A stretch of 64,000 nucleotides of DNA from Prorocentrum cordatum (Eukaryota; Sar; Dinophyceae; Prorocentrales; Prorocentraceae): positions 554,726-618,725 of the forward strand of contig CAUYUJ010016371.1 in NCBI GenBank assembly GCA_963575745.1, read 5' to 3'. Numbering within the stretch: position 1 is the first letter of the stretch; every line of letters begins with the position of its first letter. This document shows positions 30,760 through 42,976 of this stretch, in pieces. Under the pieces are notes generated by a model. The model worked only from the letters and a program-made list of their open reading frames with translations, did not search any database and was not told the origin of the DNA. A program made the translations under genes and the position numbers.

Positions 30760-31420
30760 TAAACTTCGACTCGGAGGTCCGCAGAGCCTTCGGGCAAACG
30801 GCTGGGCAGGCGCTCGGCATCGGCGGGGCTCGCGAGGGCGCCGAGAGGCTCGCCATTGCCGGGGCCCGCGGCGGCCGCAGCGCCCGGGCCCGCGTCGGCG
30901 CGTACGAGCTCCTCAGGCATGGAAGCGAGACAAGCTGGCAGATCGTTCGAGGCAAAACGGCTACGGAAGGGACCAGAGGCAATCGCACTGCACGGGACAC
31001 CGGTCAACAACTTAGCCGAGACCTCAGAGTGATCGCGGCCCCCGGCATCGCCCCGATTAAACTCCGAAAGGGGATCCGTCCGAAATAAAAGGGCGACGCC
31101 GAGGGCGAGGGCGCGCGCATTAAAGCGTCCGGTCTGGACCAACAACTTAAAGCCCTGACTCCTTGAGCGAGCGAAAGCGAGAACAACGGCCATATTGCCG
31201 CGCAAGAAAAACTGCCTGATGCAAGTCCCGCGTCTGGTCCGAGCGAGTCCGCGGATGGCCTTCACCAAAGCCCGGGCCTCCAGCATCAAGACCCCCCCTC
31301 TAAAGCCCAGACCCCCTTCCGGCCAGTTTTCCGCGCGGACCCTCGAAGGACTGCCGGGGGGCCTCCGGAAAATCCGCCACGACCTCCCAGTCGTCTGAGC
31401 AGATCATGTCTCCCAAGAGC
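30760..31420 (-). pseudogene. RNase H-like region of the DIRS-like element
   Basis: The minus frame 31289-30759 begins M-L-E-A-R-A-L-V-K-A-I-R and continues F-L-R-G-N-M-A-V-V-L-A-F-A-R-S-R-S, then a run ending F-N-R-G-D-A. This matches the L-E-x-x-A, x-D-N-x-x-V-V and S-x-x-N-x-A-D pattern of the RNase H domain that follows reverse transcriptase in DIRS-type pol; the Asp before Asn is Gly here. A short frame just upstream (31420-31330) has D-D-W-E-V-V-A, also typical of that junction. Reverse transcriptase itself is missing: the LINE begins at about 31650 on the other strand. Confidence 0.6.
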
Positions 31421-31649
31421 TGACTTCTACAGTCGCCAGTGCCGTCACGGAGGAGGCGGGGGGAGGCGAGTGCGGACTCTCGAGCCGAGTGGGGGCCAGA
31501 GCGTTAACGCTCGGCGACGGCGGCCGGGGCTGCCAGCGGCGCTGGGGGCGAGCTGCCAACGTCCAACGACGCGCCCAAGGAGCAGGCGCCGGATGGTGAC
31601 ACAGGCGCGGCCGCTGGCCAAGCAGAGGCGCCGCAGGCTTCTGAGGGCG

Positions 31650-33460
31650 ATGTTTCACGTTGTATTGTTGTGTCGCTGCTTGTTTCGCGAATGTCGCATG
31701 CATGGGGAAGCAGCCCCAGGGTTCGCAGGCTTGGTCCTATCTTGAGCAGAATGCAGACGCGCACCAGCTGTTGGCATTCTTAGAGACTCATGTTGAGGCC
31801 ACGTCAGTGAAGCAGTGGCATAGAGCAGCCAAGTCTCTAGGTTTTCGTGCGCCATCAAGCACGCAGTCATTCTTGAATCCAGACAGGCTCACCGAGCCAA
31901 CGAGGGGGGCGAGTGGCTCCTGGCTGGAGGCAGTAGGCAGGCCCACTCGTTAGCTGCAGCGCAGCACAAAGGATTGAAAGCCGATGGTGGGTAGTCGGAA
32001 GACGATTTCTGTGCCAGCACTGTTCATTCGCAGGGGTATAGCCTTGTCGTCATAGTTTGTCATTGCCTATCATCGGTGCGCATGACAGGCGCGAACCTAG
32101 TGCGATGAGCGATATCACAAGTTGGCTGTCTGGTGCGAGCGTTGCAGCTGCCGTGGGTGATTGCGGGGGCTTCAACATCCGTGCGACCACGCCAACTAAA
32201 TCTGATATTCATTACCTCCATCGGGGGTCGGATTTCCACTGGAGACCTTATCACCACGTGCGCTGCTGTGCGAGCAGGATCGCTCATCGATTTTGTCGCT
32301 GCCAGTCCGTGCTGATTGCCATGCCTTTTTTTGGGGGGTGGCCCCGATAATGCAGGCGCAGTGGAAGACGCACGGGTGGTCCCAGTGGCGCATGCGTGGG
32401 GCTGGTTCTCAGCTCTCTGTGCGGTCACTTGATCCCCCCGCGCGCTTGCCGCAAGTGGCCAGACCCAAAATGGAGAGCACACCTGGGTCGAAGTCCTCGC
32501 AGCATCGGGCCCTTGAAAAACAGCGATGGCAGGCAGCGCAGCGAAAGCAGCGTGGAATACGTGCATCTCTTTTTGAGGAAGAGCCCGCCGCAGGCGTCGA
32601 CGCCGACGCCGAGGGGGCTCTCGGGAAAGGTGTTCTGGATGATTTGCCCACTGGATTCCTTCACGGAGATGCCTTCGACGAGCGGGAGGGCCCGTGGGCC
32701 CAGGGGGGGAAATTTTGGACCTGGGCCACATGAGGTCAACCCCGCCAACCCCACCCCGTCGCCACCCCCCCCCGCCCCCGCCCCCTGGCCTCGCCAATCC
32801 AAGTCGCGCCCCCCGCCCCGCAAGCACAGATCCGGTTGACCTGCAAATTTTTCAAAGACATTCTAAAAAGTCCGGGGGGGGCTCTGGGCCAGAATCTTCG
32901 CTCCGCGGCTGCTTCGGTAGATGGAATGCGCAGCGCGGAGGTGCAGTTTCAAACCGCCCCCCACCCCGCACAAACATCCATGGGCCTCCAAAGGGCGCCC
33001 GATAAGCTCGAGCCCCCAGCGCGCGTTGAGCGCCCAGGCTTTTTCATGACTGAGTCGACCGGGCAGGTGGAGATGGCCATTCGAGCGTTGGCCAGGGACA
33101 GGAGAAGCCCTGGGGTCCTATCGCTAAATCATCAGCAGTTTCGGCTGCTGGGCCCAATCCAGTTCTGGAGACCAGCGCTGCCTATTCATCTTGGGTCAGG
33201 GCTGTGGGCAGACGGTCCTGGCACATCGCGCAGGCGACAGGGGCGGGCGCGGCTCGCGGGCGCGCACAGCAGGCAGGGAGCGAGGACCCAGTCAGCAAAT
33301 CAAGGAGGTACACGTGCCAAACAGAGTGCGGCAGGCGCCAATTCGGGGTGGAGTGGCAAACTGGCGGAGTCAGGTCCGCGCAGTCACCCAGGAGCATTTG
33401 AATCATCGCAAAAGAGAGAAGTGTGCGATGCAGCAGTCTTAGTGAATTCACGTTTGCTGG
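31650..33460 (+). pseudogene. LINE remnant: AP-endonuclease part and linker
   Basis: 31660-31953 encodes L-L-A-F-L-E-T-H-V (the metal-binding Glu motif of the endonuclease/exonuclease/phosphatase fold), followed by a short Trp/Arg-rich stretch. 32057-32350 includes L-P-I-I-G-A-H-D, E-P-S-A-M and T-P-T-K-S-D-I-H-Y-L, the last being the usual S-x-I-D-Y motif of LINE endonucleases. Frames then break repeatedly; 32400-33460 has no clear motif but is the expected position of the endonuclease end and linker. This is the 5' part of one element continuing to 36355. Confidence 0.6.
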
Positions 33461-35090
33461 CGTTTGAATACTGACTGTCCGCAGAGGGCGGGGGCCATTC
33501 CGCGCAGCGCAGATCCCTCGCGGGGGGCGCGGGCTGGAGCACTCCCCATCATCAGTCAGGCGTCTGCGAGCATCTTGGAGTACTTGGAGGCGGCGGCGCC
33601 CAAGGTTGCGCGTCGCGCGGCCAGCCGGGCGGTGTCGGGCAGCCTCAAGGAGCATCGGGAGTGGGCGGCCACGGCAGATGCGCCTGGAGTTCTCTTTCGG
33701 AGCCCGCGGGGCAGCCACCTGCCTGTCGAAAAAGATGTTGCACAAGAGCGGCCAGTTGCTGTTTCATCCTGCTGATGTGGCAGATCGCAAGGTCAAGCAA
33801 TACACGCGCCTGTTGGCGGCGCATGGCATTGATAAGGACAGCGCGGTCGCGCTTTTTCCAGAAAACTCGCGACGCGGCAGAGGGCGACTCGCTGCCGCCC
33901 ATTCCCTTGGAGGCGGGGCTCGGCGCTGACAGACCGGCCCCATTAGATACCCAACGTCTCCCCGCAGCGGGGCGGCAGGAGCTGGTCGAGATGTATCAGA
34001 ATATCGAAGGGCGGATGGCGCGTCCGCGGCAGTTGCTCGTTGTGGAAGGCTGTCTTTTACCAGAAGGCCAACAGGGATCGCGCCATCGGACTCATATGTA
34101 TGATATGTAGAATATGGTCCAACATGGGAGAGGATGCCACGAGGCCGCGGTCAGCGAAGTCCAGCGCAAGTTGGGATGCAGCACCGGCGGGCAAGTCAGC
34201 TTTGAGAGAGGCGTTTCTCAAGGCGCTGTACGAAAAGATCGATGGGTTACTCGGTGTTTCTTGCGCGCATTGCACTGGATTTCCTATCTTTCCACGACGC
34301 AGTGAAGCGGGGATGTCTCGCCCATGCTGCGCTGAAGCTCAAGCTCCCAGCGACCATTCTGGAACTTGAGCTTCAGTTGTGTACTGCACCGCGTATTCTT
34401 TCACAATGTGGACCTTGTTCGAGTGCATTCGAAACAGGACAATCGATCATCCAAGGCTTGCGCAATTGGACGAGATTTGGGAAATGCGCGACACTCTTCG
34501 CGATGCTCAAGATCGAGACAGGGAACCCGCAGTTGCGTAATCGTACCTGGACTGATGACTTGAGCAGATCGTCAGTGGGTTCGGAGAGGGTGGTCAACAG
34601 AACAACGATCAAAGGAGTGACCGACACCTTCATCCACCTAGCGGAGGTGAACTTGTCAATTGCGAGAAAGAGTGCGTTATTGGCGGCGAAGCCTAAGCAG
34701 GCCAAGCACGTCGCACGGGTTCTCAGACGGCGAGGGCATCATCTCAAACCGGCGACGCAGGCCGCGCATCTCGGCGTGGATTCGGGCGCAGGGAAGCGTC
34801 CGGCAAAGGTGACCAGGCGACAACGCATCGCGAAAACAAGAATATGGACACGACGGATTACGAAATGGGCCAGGGCGAGTCGGCAATATTTGGCCACTGC
34901 CAAGATTGAAAAGGTGGCCAGCCAGATAGTTGCACGCTATGGACATTCAATTCATGGTATGTTTGGCACACGTAAGGTTAGCATGAGGCGCAGGTTGGGC
35001 TCAGTGTGTGGGGCTGCTCGACGGGGGGCGCTGCCTGACCACGACGCTGGATATCCGGGCGCTGCGTGGCCCCGACGACCCCAGTCAGTG
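33461..35090 (+). pseudogene. LINE remnant: reverse transcriptase
   Basis: After a linker (33464-33929), the frame 33661-34110 has L-P-P-I-P-L, L-P-A-A-G-R-Q-E-L and an acidic R-P-R-Q-L. 34040-34369 has R-A-I-G-L-I-C-M-I-C-R-I-W-S (the R-P-I-x-L block). 34242-35093 has A-L-D-F, L-Q-L-C-T-A-P-R, S-I-I-Q-G and the active-site box T-W-T-D-D-L-S at 34545-34565, then A-A-H-L-G-V-D-S-G-A. The two catalytic Asp of the box are kept, but the domain is spread over three frames, so the gene is dead. Confidence 0.75.
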
Positions 35091-36355
35091 TGATATTGAG
35101 TGGGAGTTTTCGGATGACGAGTTGACAGAGCATGAAGACTTGTCAGATATATCGCAGGATGGGACAGATTCGATACATCGGTAGCTATCAACAGATGCAG
35201 CACAACAGCTTGCAGGAGAAAGAAAGAGGGATGGAGTTGACAACGTTTCCTTGAAAGCCACGATGCGACGACTGAGGGATATACTCAGAGGAGCTCCATG
35301 GGCAGAGCTGCTACTTGCCATTGCGGTCGGCGGCGCCTGGCAGAGGACACGTTTTGAGGGCATAGAAGAAGAACAGCAGCTATGTGCACGATGTCTTCTC
35401 AAAGGGGAGCGGCATATTGAAACGATGTATCATCGGTGCTGGGTTTGTCAGTAGAACCATGGGCATCGGGCGCACGCGCAATATGATCAGTTCAGTGCTT
35501 AAGCGGCTTCCCAGCACGAGCAGTATGAGTGTTTTTTGGTATCGGGGGTTTCTCCCTAGTTCGTGGGTGACAGTCCCTGAGCCAGCTGCGAGCGGGCAGT
35601 GGGAATTTCAAGTGATGATTTCCTTGACGACGGTGAGGTTCCTTTAGCCATCGGCGGGGAAGGGCATCCAGCGTTGGTCTGCGGCGACGCCTCAGGGGGG
35701 CCAGACACACAAAAGCCGACATGAAGGAGAGTTGGCATGGGCTTCACATGCGTTGAGCAAATGGAACCAGCGGTGCTGGGCCGAAGATACAGTAGTCCTT
35801 ACCTGGCACACGGCAACCAGTGTATCGTGGCGAACTGGCCGTCTTCGAAATTATGCTGGTAAAGAACGCGAGGGCCGCTGATGTACGTCACGGACAATGA
35901 GGCGGTCATGAAAAGGTTTGCAGCAGGTATGTATCTTACACCGCGTGAAGCAGGTAGCGAAGTTGACCTGTGGAAGCGCATCGGATGCATGATGAGTGGA
36001 ACTCGGGGCCCAAGAGAGGTAACTGCTCAATTCATGAATTCACATCTTACTGAAGAGGAAGCCCTCGGAAAGGGTATAGCTCTTTTTGGATGTATCGGGG
36101 CAACGAACGGGCTGACGCACTGGCCGGCGAAGCTGCTGGACGGGCACGCATTCTGCAGAGCCACAGAACGCGAGTGGAGCTGTATGAGCAGAAGGTTGAG
36201 TTGGTGCGGAGGAGACTTCTTCGATGTACCATGGATCGTGTTGCGGCAGATCCACAACCCAGGAGTGTGATCGAAAAAGGTCCTCGCCTCATTCCGCCCA
36301 CCCCTGCCAGTCGCCAGGTTTTGCAAGGCACACGTTCTGCGTCAGGACGGTAGAT
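35091..36355 (+). pseudogene. LINE remnant: zinc knuckle and RNase H
   Basis: 35251-35454 ends with a C-x2-C-x12-H-x4-C knuckle (about 35380-35454), normal between reverse transcriptase and RNase H in this LINE class. 35384-35647 has F-W-Y-R-G-F-L-P. 35881-36090 is RNase H (V-T-D-N-E-A-V, D-L-W-K-R-I, H-L-T-E-E-E-A-L). A frameshift near 36090 leads to Y-R-G-N-E-R-A-D-A-L-A-G-E-A-A-G (36090-36140) and a basic tail to 36353. A G tract of about 22 follows at 36474-36492. No poly(A) tail or target duplication was recognised. Confidence 0.75.
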
Positions 36356-36897
36356 CGTGTAGTGTTTGTCGTGGCTCTGCCTCGCGTGCTCACTGGATGG
36401 TTGAAGACAACTTGTCGTAGGCTTGTGCCCGTAGGGGGGCTCTGAAAACGTCCAGGCTTCCAGGTCCATTGCGCGGGGGGGGGGGGGGGGGGCACTCCAC
36501 ACATAGCCTCAGGTTTCACAATGATTGGAAATCTGGTGCTGTGGGACGTGTGGCGATTGTGTCCACCAGCATATTAGGAACCTCGGCAGGCCATGTTAGG
36601 AGCAGTTCGACAGAACTGGCAAGGTTTATGGCCAAATGCTATCTCGTTGCCGGAGCAACGAGCCAAAGGCATCGTCCCACCTTAAATAGTTGTTTCGCTT
36701 CGCGGACCCACCATTCCATTCCATTCCATTACATTCGATTCCTCCTCGCACAGCGCGACGCGGCGCACACCTCTCTCCCTCTCTTTCCCATTCTCCCTCC
36801 TCAATCACAATAGTCCAGTCCGGCCCAGCCCTGATAGGTTAAAAGCCAGCCCCCCCTTTGAACAGCACCTCCAACATCGCATGCGCGAGGCAGGGGG
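36356..36897. other. Region after the LINE: poly-G tract and short simple sequence
   Basis: The G run lies at about 36474-36492. CATTCCATTC pentamers occur at 36710-36735. Otherwise no gene. Confidence 0.6.
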
Positions 36898-37672
36898 GCA
36901 CCTTCCTCCTCCTCCTCCTCCTCCTCCCCCTCCTCCTCCTCCTCCTCCTCCTCCTCCTCCTCCTCTTCTTCTTCTTATTATTCTTCTTATTATTCTTATG
37001 ATTCTGCTTCTTCTTATTATTATTATTCTTATTATTATTCTTATTCTTCTTCGTCTTATTCTTCTTCTTAGTATTATTATTCTTCTTCGTCTTCTTATTA
37101 TTATTCTTATGATTCTTATTCTTCTTCTTATTATTCTTCATAGTATTCTTCTTATTCTTCTTATTATTATTCTTATTATTCTTCTTCTGCTTCTTATTAT
37201 TATTATTCTTCTTCTTTGTCTTATTCTTCTTCTTCTTCTTCCTCCTCCTCCTCCTCCTCCTCCTCCTCCTCCTCCTCCTCTCCTCCTCCTCCTCCTCCTC
37301 CTCCTCCTCCTCTCTCCTCCTCCTCCTCCTCCTCCTCCTCCTCCTCCTCCCTCCTCCTCCTCCTCCCTCCTCCCTCCTCCTCTCCTCCTCCTCCTCCTCC
37401 TCCTCCTCCCTCCTCCCCCTACTCCTATTCCTCCTCCGCCTCCTCCTCCTCCCTTGCACTATGTGTTGGTTATCCCCGCTCATCCCCTCGTTTTCCCCTC
37501 CTCCTCCTCCTCCTCCTCCTCCTCTTCCTCCTCTTTGTCCTCCTCTTTTTCCTCCTCCTCCTCCTCCTCCTCCTCTTCCTCCTCCTCCTCCTCCTCGTCC
37601 TCCTCCTCCCCCATTATCCTCCTCCCCCTGCTCCTCAAAACTCTCTTTTTGGGGGACGCGCCCGTCCCGTCG
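36898..37672. repeat. CCT and TTA/TTC trinucleotide array
   Basis: CTCCTCCTCC from 36903, then TTCTTATTATTC-type repeat (about 36965-37240), then CCT again to about 37630. Poly-Ser, Leu/Pro, Lys/Asn and Glu/Arg frames over 300 codons long are repeat translations. Confidence 0.95.
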
Positions 37673-37694
37673 AGGGTATGCTGGAGGAGGCTGG

Positions 37695-37909
37695 AAGAGA
37701 AGCACCATCATCGTCATCGTCATCATCATCATCATCATCATCACCACCACCACCACCACCATCATCATCCTCATCGTCAAAATCAGCAACATCATCATCA
37801 CCATCATCATATTCAACATCATCATCATCCACATTATCATCATAATGATAATATGCATCATCATCATCATCATCATCAGCATCGACATCCTCATCATCAT
37901 CAACATCAA

Positions 37910-37953
<44 letters not shown>

Positions 37954-37985
37954 CCATCATTATTGTCATCACCGAACGCGAACGA
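37695..37985. repeat. CAT trinucleotide array
   Basis: CATCATCATC with CAC, CAA and CAG variants. It yields poly-His, poly-Ile, poly-Ser, and on the minus strand poly-Met/Asp frames. Confidence 0.95.
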
Positions 37986-38370
37986 AAACATCCGTAATAT
38001 GCACCGTGCCTACAACATCATTCTTCATCGTGCGTGTTTTGTGAATGGTAGGTATGGGCGTGCATGTTCCGTGAACAGTAGCTATGTTTCACCCGACGCA
38101 TGTATGTCATGGCCGATGGATTCAACCAAAGGATCGACTGACGTTATTCGTTTGAGGAGAGGGCGGTACAGCCACTGTCGTGACAAGTGTACAGTAGTGC
38201 AAAGAGTTTGAAAAACACCACCACCCAGAAAAAACTCTTTGGGCATCCCTGGACCCCCGCAAGCCTCCCCAGCCCAAACCCACCCCAAACCTGAAAGCTG
38301 GACCCCTCTCTCCAAGAGGGGGGCCCTGACCCCCCCCGTACTCGCTACTGACAAACGACAACGGCGAGCA
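37986..38370. other. No gene recognised
   Basis: A short non-repetitive stretch with GTGAATGGTAGGTATGGGCG/GTGAACAGTAGCTATG near-duplicates at 38041-38085. Confidence 0.4.
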
Positions 38371-38970
38371 CCAGCGCTAGACGACGACGACGACCACGAC
38401 GACGACGACGACGACGACGACGGCGACGTCGACGACGACGACGACGACGACCACGACGACGACCGGGACGACCACGACGCCCACGACGACGACGACTACG
38501 AAGACGACTGCCACGACGACGACGACGACGACGACCACGACCATGACGACGACGACGACGACGACGACGACCATGACCACGACCACGACGACGACGACGA
38601 CGGTGGCGACGGCGGCGGCTGCGCCTGTCGACCAGAACCCTCTAAAGGCTTCCGGGAGCCTCCAAAGGTCCCGCGGGATCCGAAGAGTCCCCCCGCAAGA
38701 CTCCTGGGGGCGCAGTTGGCCAGAGACTCACACAGACCCGAAACATCGATCCTGCGGCGGTGGTCCTCCAACATCGACCCCCGAACATCGATCCTCGAAG
38801 ATCCTCGAACAACAAGTCTCAGGAATCGAGAATCGATCCTCGCGCACCGATTCTCGAGCACCGATCTTCGCGCACCGATCTTCGATCCTCGAGTACCGAT
38901 CCAGCGGCGGCACCGCCGCGCCCTGCGACGCCGCAGGCCGCCAGCGCCTGGGGGAACCCGAAAGGTAATT
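38371..38970. repeat. GAC trinucleotide array followed by ATCCTCGA-type repeat
   Basis: GACGACGACC repeats span 38377-38612. Then 38745-38910 repeats CGATCCTCGAACATCGA- and CACCGATTCTCGAG-like units in a loose 10-15-bp period. Confidence 0.85.
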
Positions 38971-39104
38971 GCCGATGCTGTTAGTTCCCGGACCTCTACC
39001 GGGATGCGTCCTGACCAGAACTTCGAGGCGAATCCAGCGGTGGCGACGAGGACCCCACAAGGAGGCCGCGAAAAGGCGACAGCGAGGGAATGGTATCGGC
39101 CGCG

Positions 39105-39236
39105 CTGGACCCCCTCTATCCCCTCTATAGAGCGCTCCGAGGGCGGCGCTGGAGGCACCGCCAGCGGGCTCCAGCGCGGATCCGAAAAATCCGCGCGGAC
39201 CCAGAAAGTGCATGTTTAGATCATTGTCTGTTCCCC
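39105..39236. mobile_element. Right half of a GGGGAACAAA-family MITE
   Basis: GGATCCGAAAAATCCGCGCG, then GACCCAGAAAGTGCATGTTTAG and CTGTTCCCC (ending about 39236) match the right arm of 56686-56880. GGCGGCGCTGGAGGCACCGCC matches its centre. The left arm is missing or eroded. Confidence 0.55.
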
Positions 39237-39778
39237 GATGAGTTCCTGGCTTCTCTGCTCACCAATCTAGCCAGGGTAATGATATGGGTACCAATCGGTC
39301 GGAAGAAGCGGGTAGAAACATGAAAGAGGAAGGCGTTGGGGGTAGATTGGGTCGTGGAATTAGAAGTGGAGGGAAGAGGCAAGAGCACTCAATGATTGAA
39401 GTAGGATGGCGCGTGAAAAAGATCGGGATATGGGAATACAGAATAGAATGCAGCGGCATCGGGTTCCCGAAATCCATCAAAACAATACCACAAGAACCGG
39501 CACGAATGAATCGGTAAAGCGGTTGGCAAACCGATCAACCGCAAAACCGATATCATTATGGAATCGATGTATCGTTTGATCGCTCTGTCAACCCATAAAC
39601 CGATACCACTGACCCGCGATCACCGGGGCGGTTGCCGGCGCGCCCTGTCTCTCTGCACCGGTTCATCGGCTCATAGTTTGACTGGCTGTTCGGAGACCAC
39701 CTCGCGCAACCCTGGGAACTCGATCCTTGTACTGCGCAGATGTTTACTGGTTTGTCGGTTTGTCGGTCGTCCCTTTTC
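39237..39778. other. Non-repetitive stretch with AACCGATCAACCG motifs
   Basis: CAAACCGATCAACCGCAAAA near 39528 and AACCCATAAACCGATACCAC near 39590 resemble the ACCGATCAACCG-rich stretch at 45300-45580. No gene. Confidence 0.5.
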
Positions 39779-40150
39779 CTTTTCCTCCTCCTCCTCCTCC
39801 TCCTCCTCCTCGTCCTCCTCCTCCTCCTCCTCCTCCTCGTCCTCCTCCTCCACCTCCTCTTCCTCCTCCTCCTCCTCCTCCTCGTCCACCTCCTCCTCCT
39901 CCTCCTCCTCCTCCTCCTCCCCCCCGTCGTCCTCCTCCTCAGAAGAGGGAAGCCTCCACCGTCGCCAGAGACGGCGACGGCCGAGGACGGTCAAAAGGCC
40001 GCCGATGGCCGGCGACGTCTTCGAGAGGCGCCGAGGGCCTTCTGCGCCATCCTCGTCCTCACTCTCCGCATCATCGCTTCTCCCCCCTGTACCCCTCCTG
40101 CTCTTCCTCCTCCTCCTCCTCCCCCTCTTCCTCCTCCTCCCCCCCTATCA
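39779..40150. repeat. CCT trinucleotide arrays
   Basis: CTCCTCCTCC with CGT interruptions at 39784-39945 and 40098-40145, separated by about 150 bp of GC-rich unique DNA. Confidence 0.9.
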
Positions 40151-40179
40151 CGGCTGGAATGCTCAAGCTTGTCGCAGTC

Positions 40180-40816
40180 GTGGTAAAGGTGGTGGTGGTA
40201 GTAGTACGACTAGCAGGCTCGTAGCAGTAGTCGTAGTTGTGGTAGTGGTGGTATAGTAATACACGAGTGGCAGCAGTAGCAGTTGGGTAGTAACGGTGAC
40301 AGTACTAGTTTCTGAAGGTGTAGCTGTATGAGTATTAGCAACAGAGAATCTAGTAGCAGCAACGATACTACCAAAGGCGGTGATCATAGTAATAAAAACA
40401 ATAAACGCAAGTAACATACGGAGCAATCATATATGGCTGTACTAGTACCTGTAAGAGTAGCAACGATGTCAATAACACATGTGGCTGCTAGTGGTAGCGG
40501 CCGTAACAACGGCATGTTGACATGTTAACGACGCAATATGTGTAGTTGCAAGGGTCGCAATAGCAGTGCCTGAAGCGAAAGTATCACATGGAACGAGTAG
40601 TAGCAGCAGGTGTGCTTGTGGTTGTAGTAATAGAAATGGTCATGCGAATTGTTGCGGTTGCAGTCGTCGAAGTCGTAGTGCCTGTAGTAAAAAAAGGGAA
40701 ATATTAACAATAATATTAGTGGTAGTTGTAGAAGGCGAAGTAATAGTAGCGGCAGTAGTTGTAGTTGTGGTAGCAGTGGTAATTGTAGTAGTCGCAGTAG
40801 CAGTACTAGTAATCGC

Positions 40817-40849
<33 letters not shown>

Positions 40850-40864
40850 CGTAGCAGTAGTAGC

Positions 40865-40962
<98 letters not shown>

Positions 40963-41190
40963 TAGTAGTAGTAGTAAAAGTAGTAGTACTCGTAGTAGTC
41001 GTTGTAGTCGTAGTAGTCGTAGTAGTCGTAGTAATAGTCGTTGGCGCCGTACTAGTAGTACTAATAGTAGTGGTAGCAGTAGTCGTAGTAGTAACAATGA
41101 AAGAAGTAGTCGCATTAGGAGCAACTGTAGTAGTAGTCAAGGTAGTAGTAGTAGTTGTTGTATGAGTATCAATAACAACAGCAAAGACGA
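40180..41190. repeat. GTA trinucleotide array, first block
   Basis: Degenerate at the edges, nearly pure GTA at about 40820-40980. It gives poly-Val, Ser/Arg and, on the minus strand, poly-Thr/Leu/Tyr frames. Confidence 0.95.
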
Positions 41191-41194
41191 CACT

Positions 41195-42065
41195 AACACA
41201 TAGGATAATTCGCCGGCCCAACGAACCACGTGCGTGGTAAGGTCGCCGGTAAATGGTTCACGGAATTTCTAATTCGCGCGCGCGGGAGGCTGCCCCTGGG
41301 GGTCCCCAGACGAAAAATACCCCGGCAAGGTCCCGAGCAGGTCCAGGCCAGGTCCCAACATGCTCCCAAGAGCGCTTCAAGTGGCCTCCAAGAGCTCGAC
41401 ATGGTCCGAGACGGTCCAAAAACGATCCACGATGCCAGAGATGGCCACCAAACAGGCCGAAAAGCCTTCAAGAAGCCCCAAGAGACTCTAAGAAAGAGAA
41501 CTCCCAAGACGGCCCACAGAGGCAGAAATTTGCGATTTTCAATCAATTCTGATTTTGGGGGGCGTTGTCGCCTTTTCGGCTTCCCGGGGCTGTCAGACGA
41601 CCCTAGAAGCCTCCAGGATCGCCCCAGCACGGCCCAAGAGGCCTCCAAGATCGCCCAAAACGGTCGCAGAGGGCCCCAAGACGGCTCCAATAGCGGGCCC
41701 AGACGGAGGACCCGAACGGACATGTCGAGCTCTGGGCGCAGATAGGTCCCGTGGAGGTCCCAAGAGGCCCCCAAGAAGCCCCCAAGAGTCTCCTGAGAGG
41801 CCCCAAGAGGCCCCCGTGACGCCCCAGGAGTCCCCAAAGCGGCTCCCACGACACACCCAGGATATCATCAACATGCCGCCTCTGTGCCATCGAGAAACAT
41901 CCCAGAAGACCCCAAGGGACTCCCAAAAAGGCACCTTGTCCCTGACCAGTTTCGCCTCAAGTTGACACAAAAAGCCCTCCAGAGACCTCCTCCTCATACT
42001 CATCCCCCCCTCTTCCTCCTCCTCGTCCTCCTCCTTGTCGCTGGCCACGAACACACAAACATCTA
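41195..42065. repeat. Segment interrupting the GTA array, with CCCAAGAGGCCCCCAAG-type repeat
   Basis: About 870 bp of different composition lie between two GTA blocks. CCAAGAGGCCTCCAAGATCG, CCCCAAGACGGCTCC, CAAGAAGCCCCCAAGAG and the like recur loosely every 15-30 bp. The minus-strand translation is a Leu/Gly/Trp-rich repeat (G-A-S-W-G-L-L-G). The same style of repeat is found at 63765-63950. Confidence 0.7.
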
Positions 42066-42881
42066 GCACCAGTGGTGCAATATGGGCCGACGGAGTGCGC
42101 GAAGCGATTCAAGAAGTAACAACAACAAGTGCATTCCTTGGCGTGGCAAGTGTAGATGTTGTTGCGTTACTCTCATTGGTAATGGCAGCAAGAATAGTAA
42201 CAGCGTTGATGCAGTAGCCGCGATACCAGCAGAAGTAGTAGAAGTTGTCGTTGTACTACTAGTTGTAGTAGCCGTAGTAGTAGCAGTACCGATAGGAGTA
42301 CGAGTAGTAGCAATCGTACTATCAGTACTAATAGTAACAATCGTAGTCGTAGCCGTAGATTAGTAGTAGCAGTAGTAGTAGTAGTAGTCGTCGTGTTGGC
42401 AAGAAGAAATACTAATACTAGTAGTGGTTGTGATGCTAGTGGTACTGGTAGAGATTAAGGCGCTGATAGTAGTAATAGCAGTTCTAGTAGTAGTGGTAGT
42501 CCTAGTTGAAAAAGGAGGAGTCGTAGAAGCATTAAGAATGGTAAAAGTGAGAGTAGTCTTTGTGATGTAGCATTCGCAGTCGCAATCGGGGTCAGAATCG
42601 TAGTAATCGCAATCGTAGCAGCTGGGCTCGCAGTAGAAGTAGTAGTGATACGGAATAGTAGTAGTATTAGTAGTGTTGGTAGTAGTAGCAGGTATAGTCG
42701 TAGCTTTACTCATAGCCGTCGTAGTCGAAGTGGTAGTGGTATTTGCAGTAGTAGTAGTAGTAGTAGTAGTAATAACAGTGATCATGATAGTAGTAGTAGT
42801 AGTAGTACTAGTAGTAGTAGTAGTAGTAGTAGTTGGTGTAGTAGTAGTAGTAATAGTAGTAGTAGTAGTAGTAGTACTCGC

Positions 42882-42912
<31 letters not shown>

Positions 42913-42917
42913 CTCGC

Positions 42918-42976
<59 letters not shown>

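Noticed and set aside
36881-38044. Long open frames of 377-387 codons on both strands
   Set aside because: They are translations of CCT, TTC/TTA and CAT microsatellites (poly-Pro/Leu/His, Lys/Asn/Arg, Met); no start context or domain.
41195-42065. TIR transposon within the GTA array
   Set aside because: ATTCGCCGGCCCAA at the left and TATGGGCCGACGGA at the right are weakly complementary, but the match is too short and imperfect to call inverted ends.
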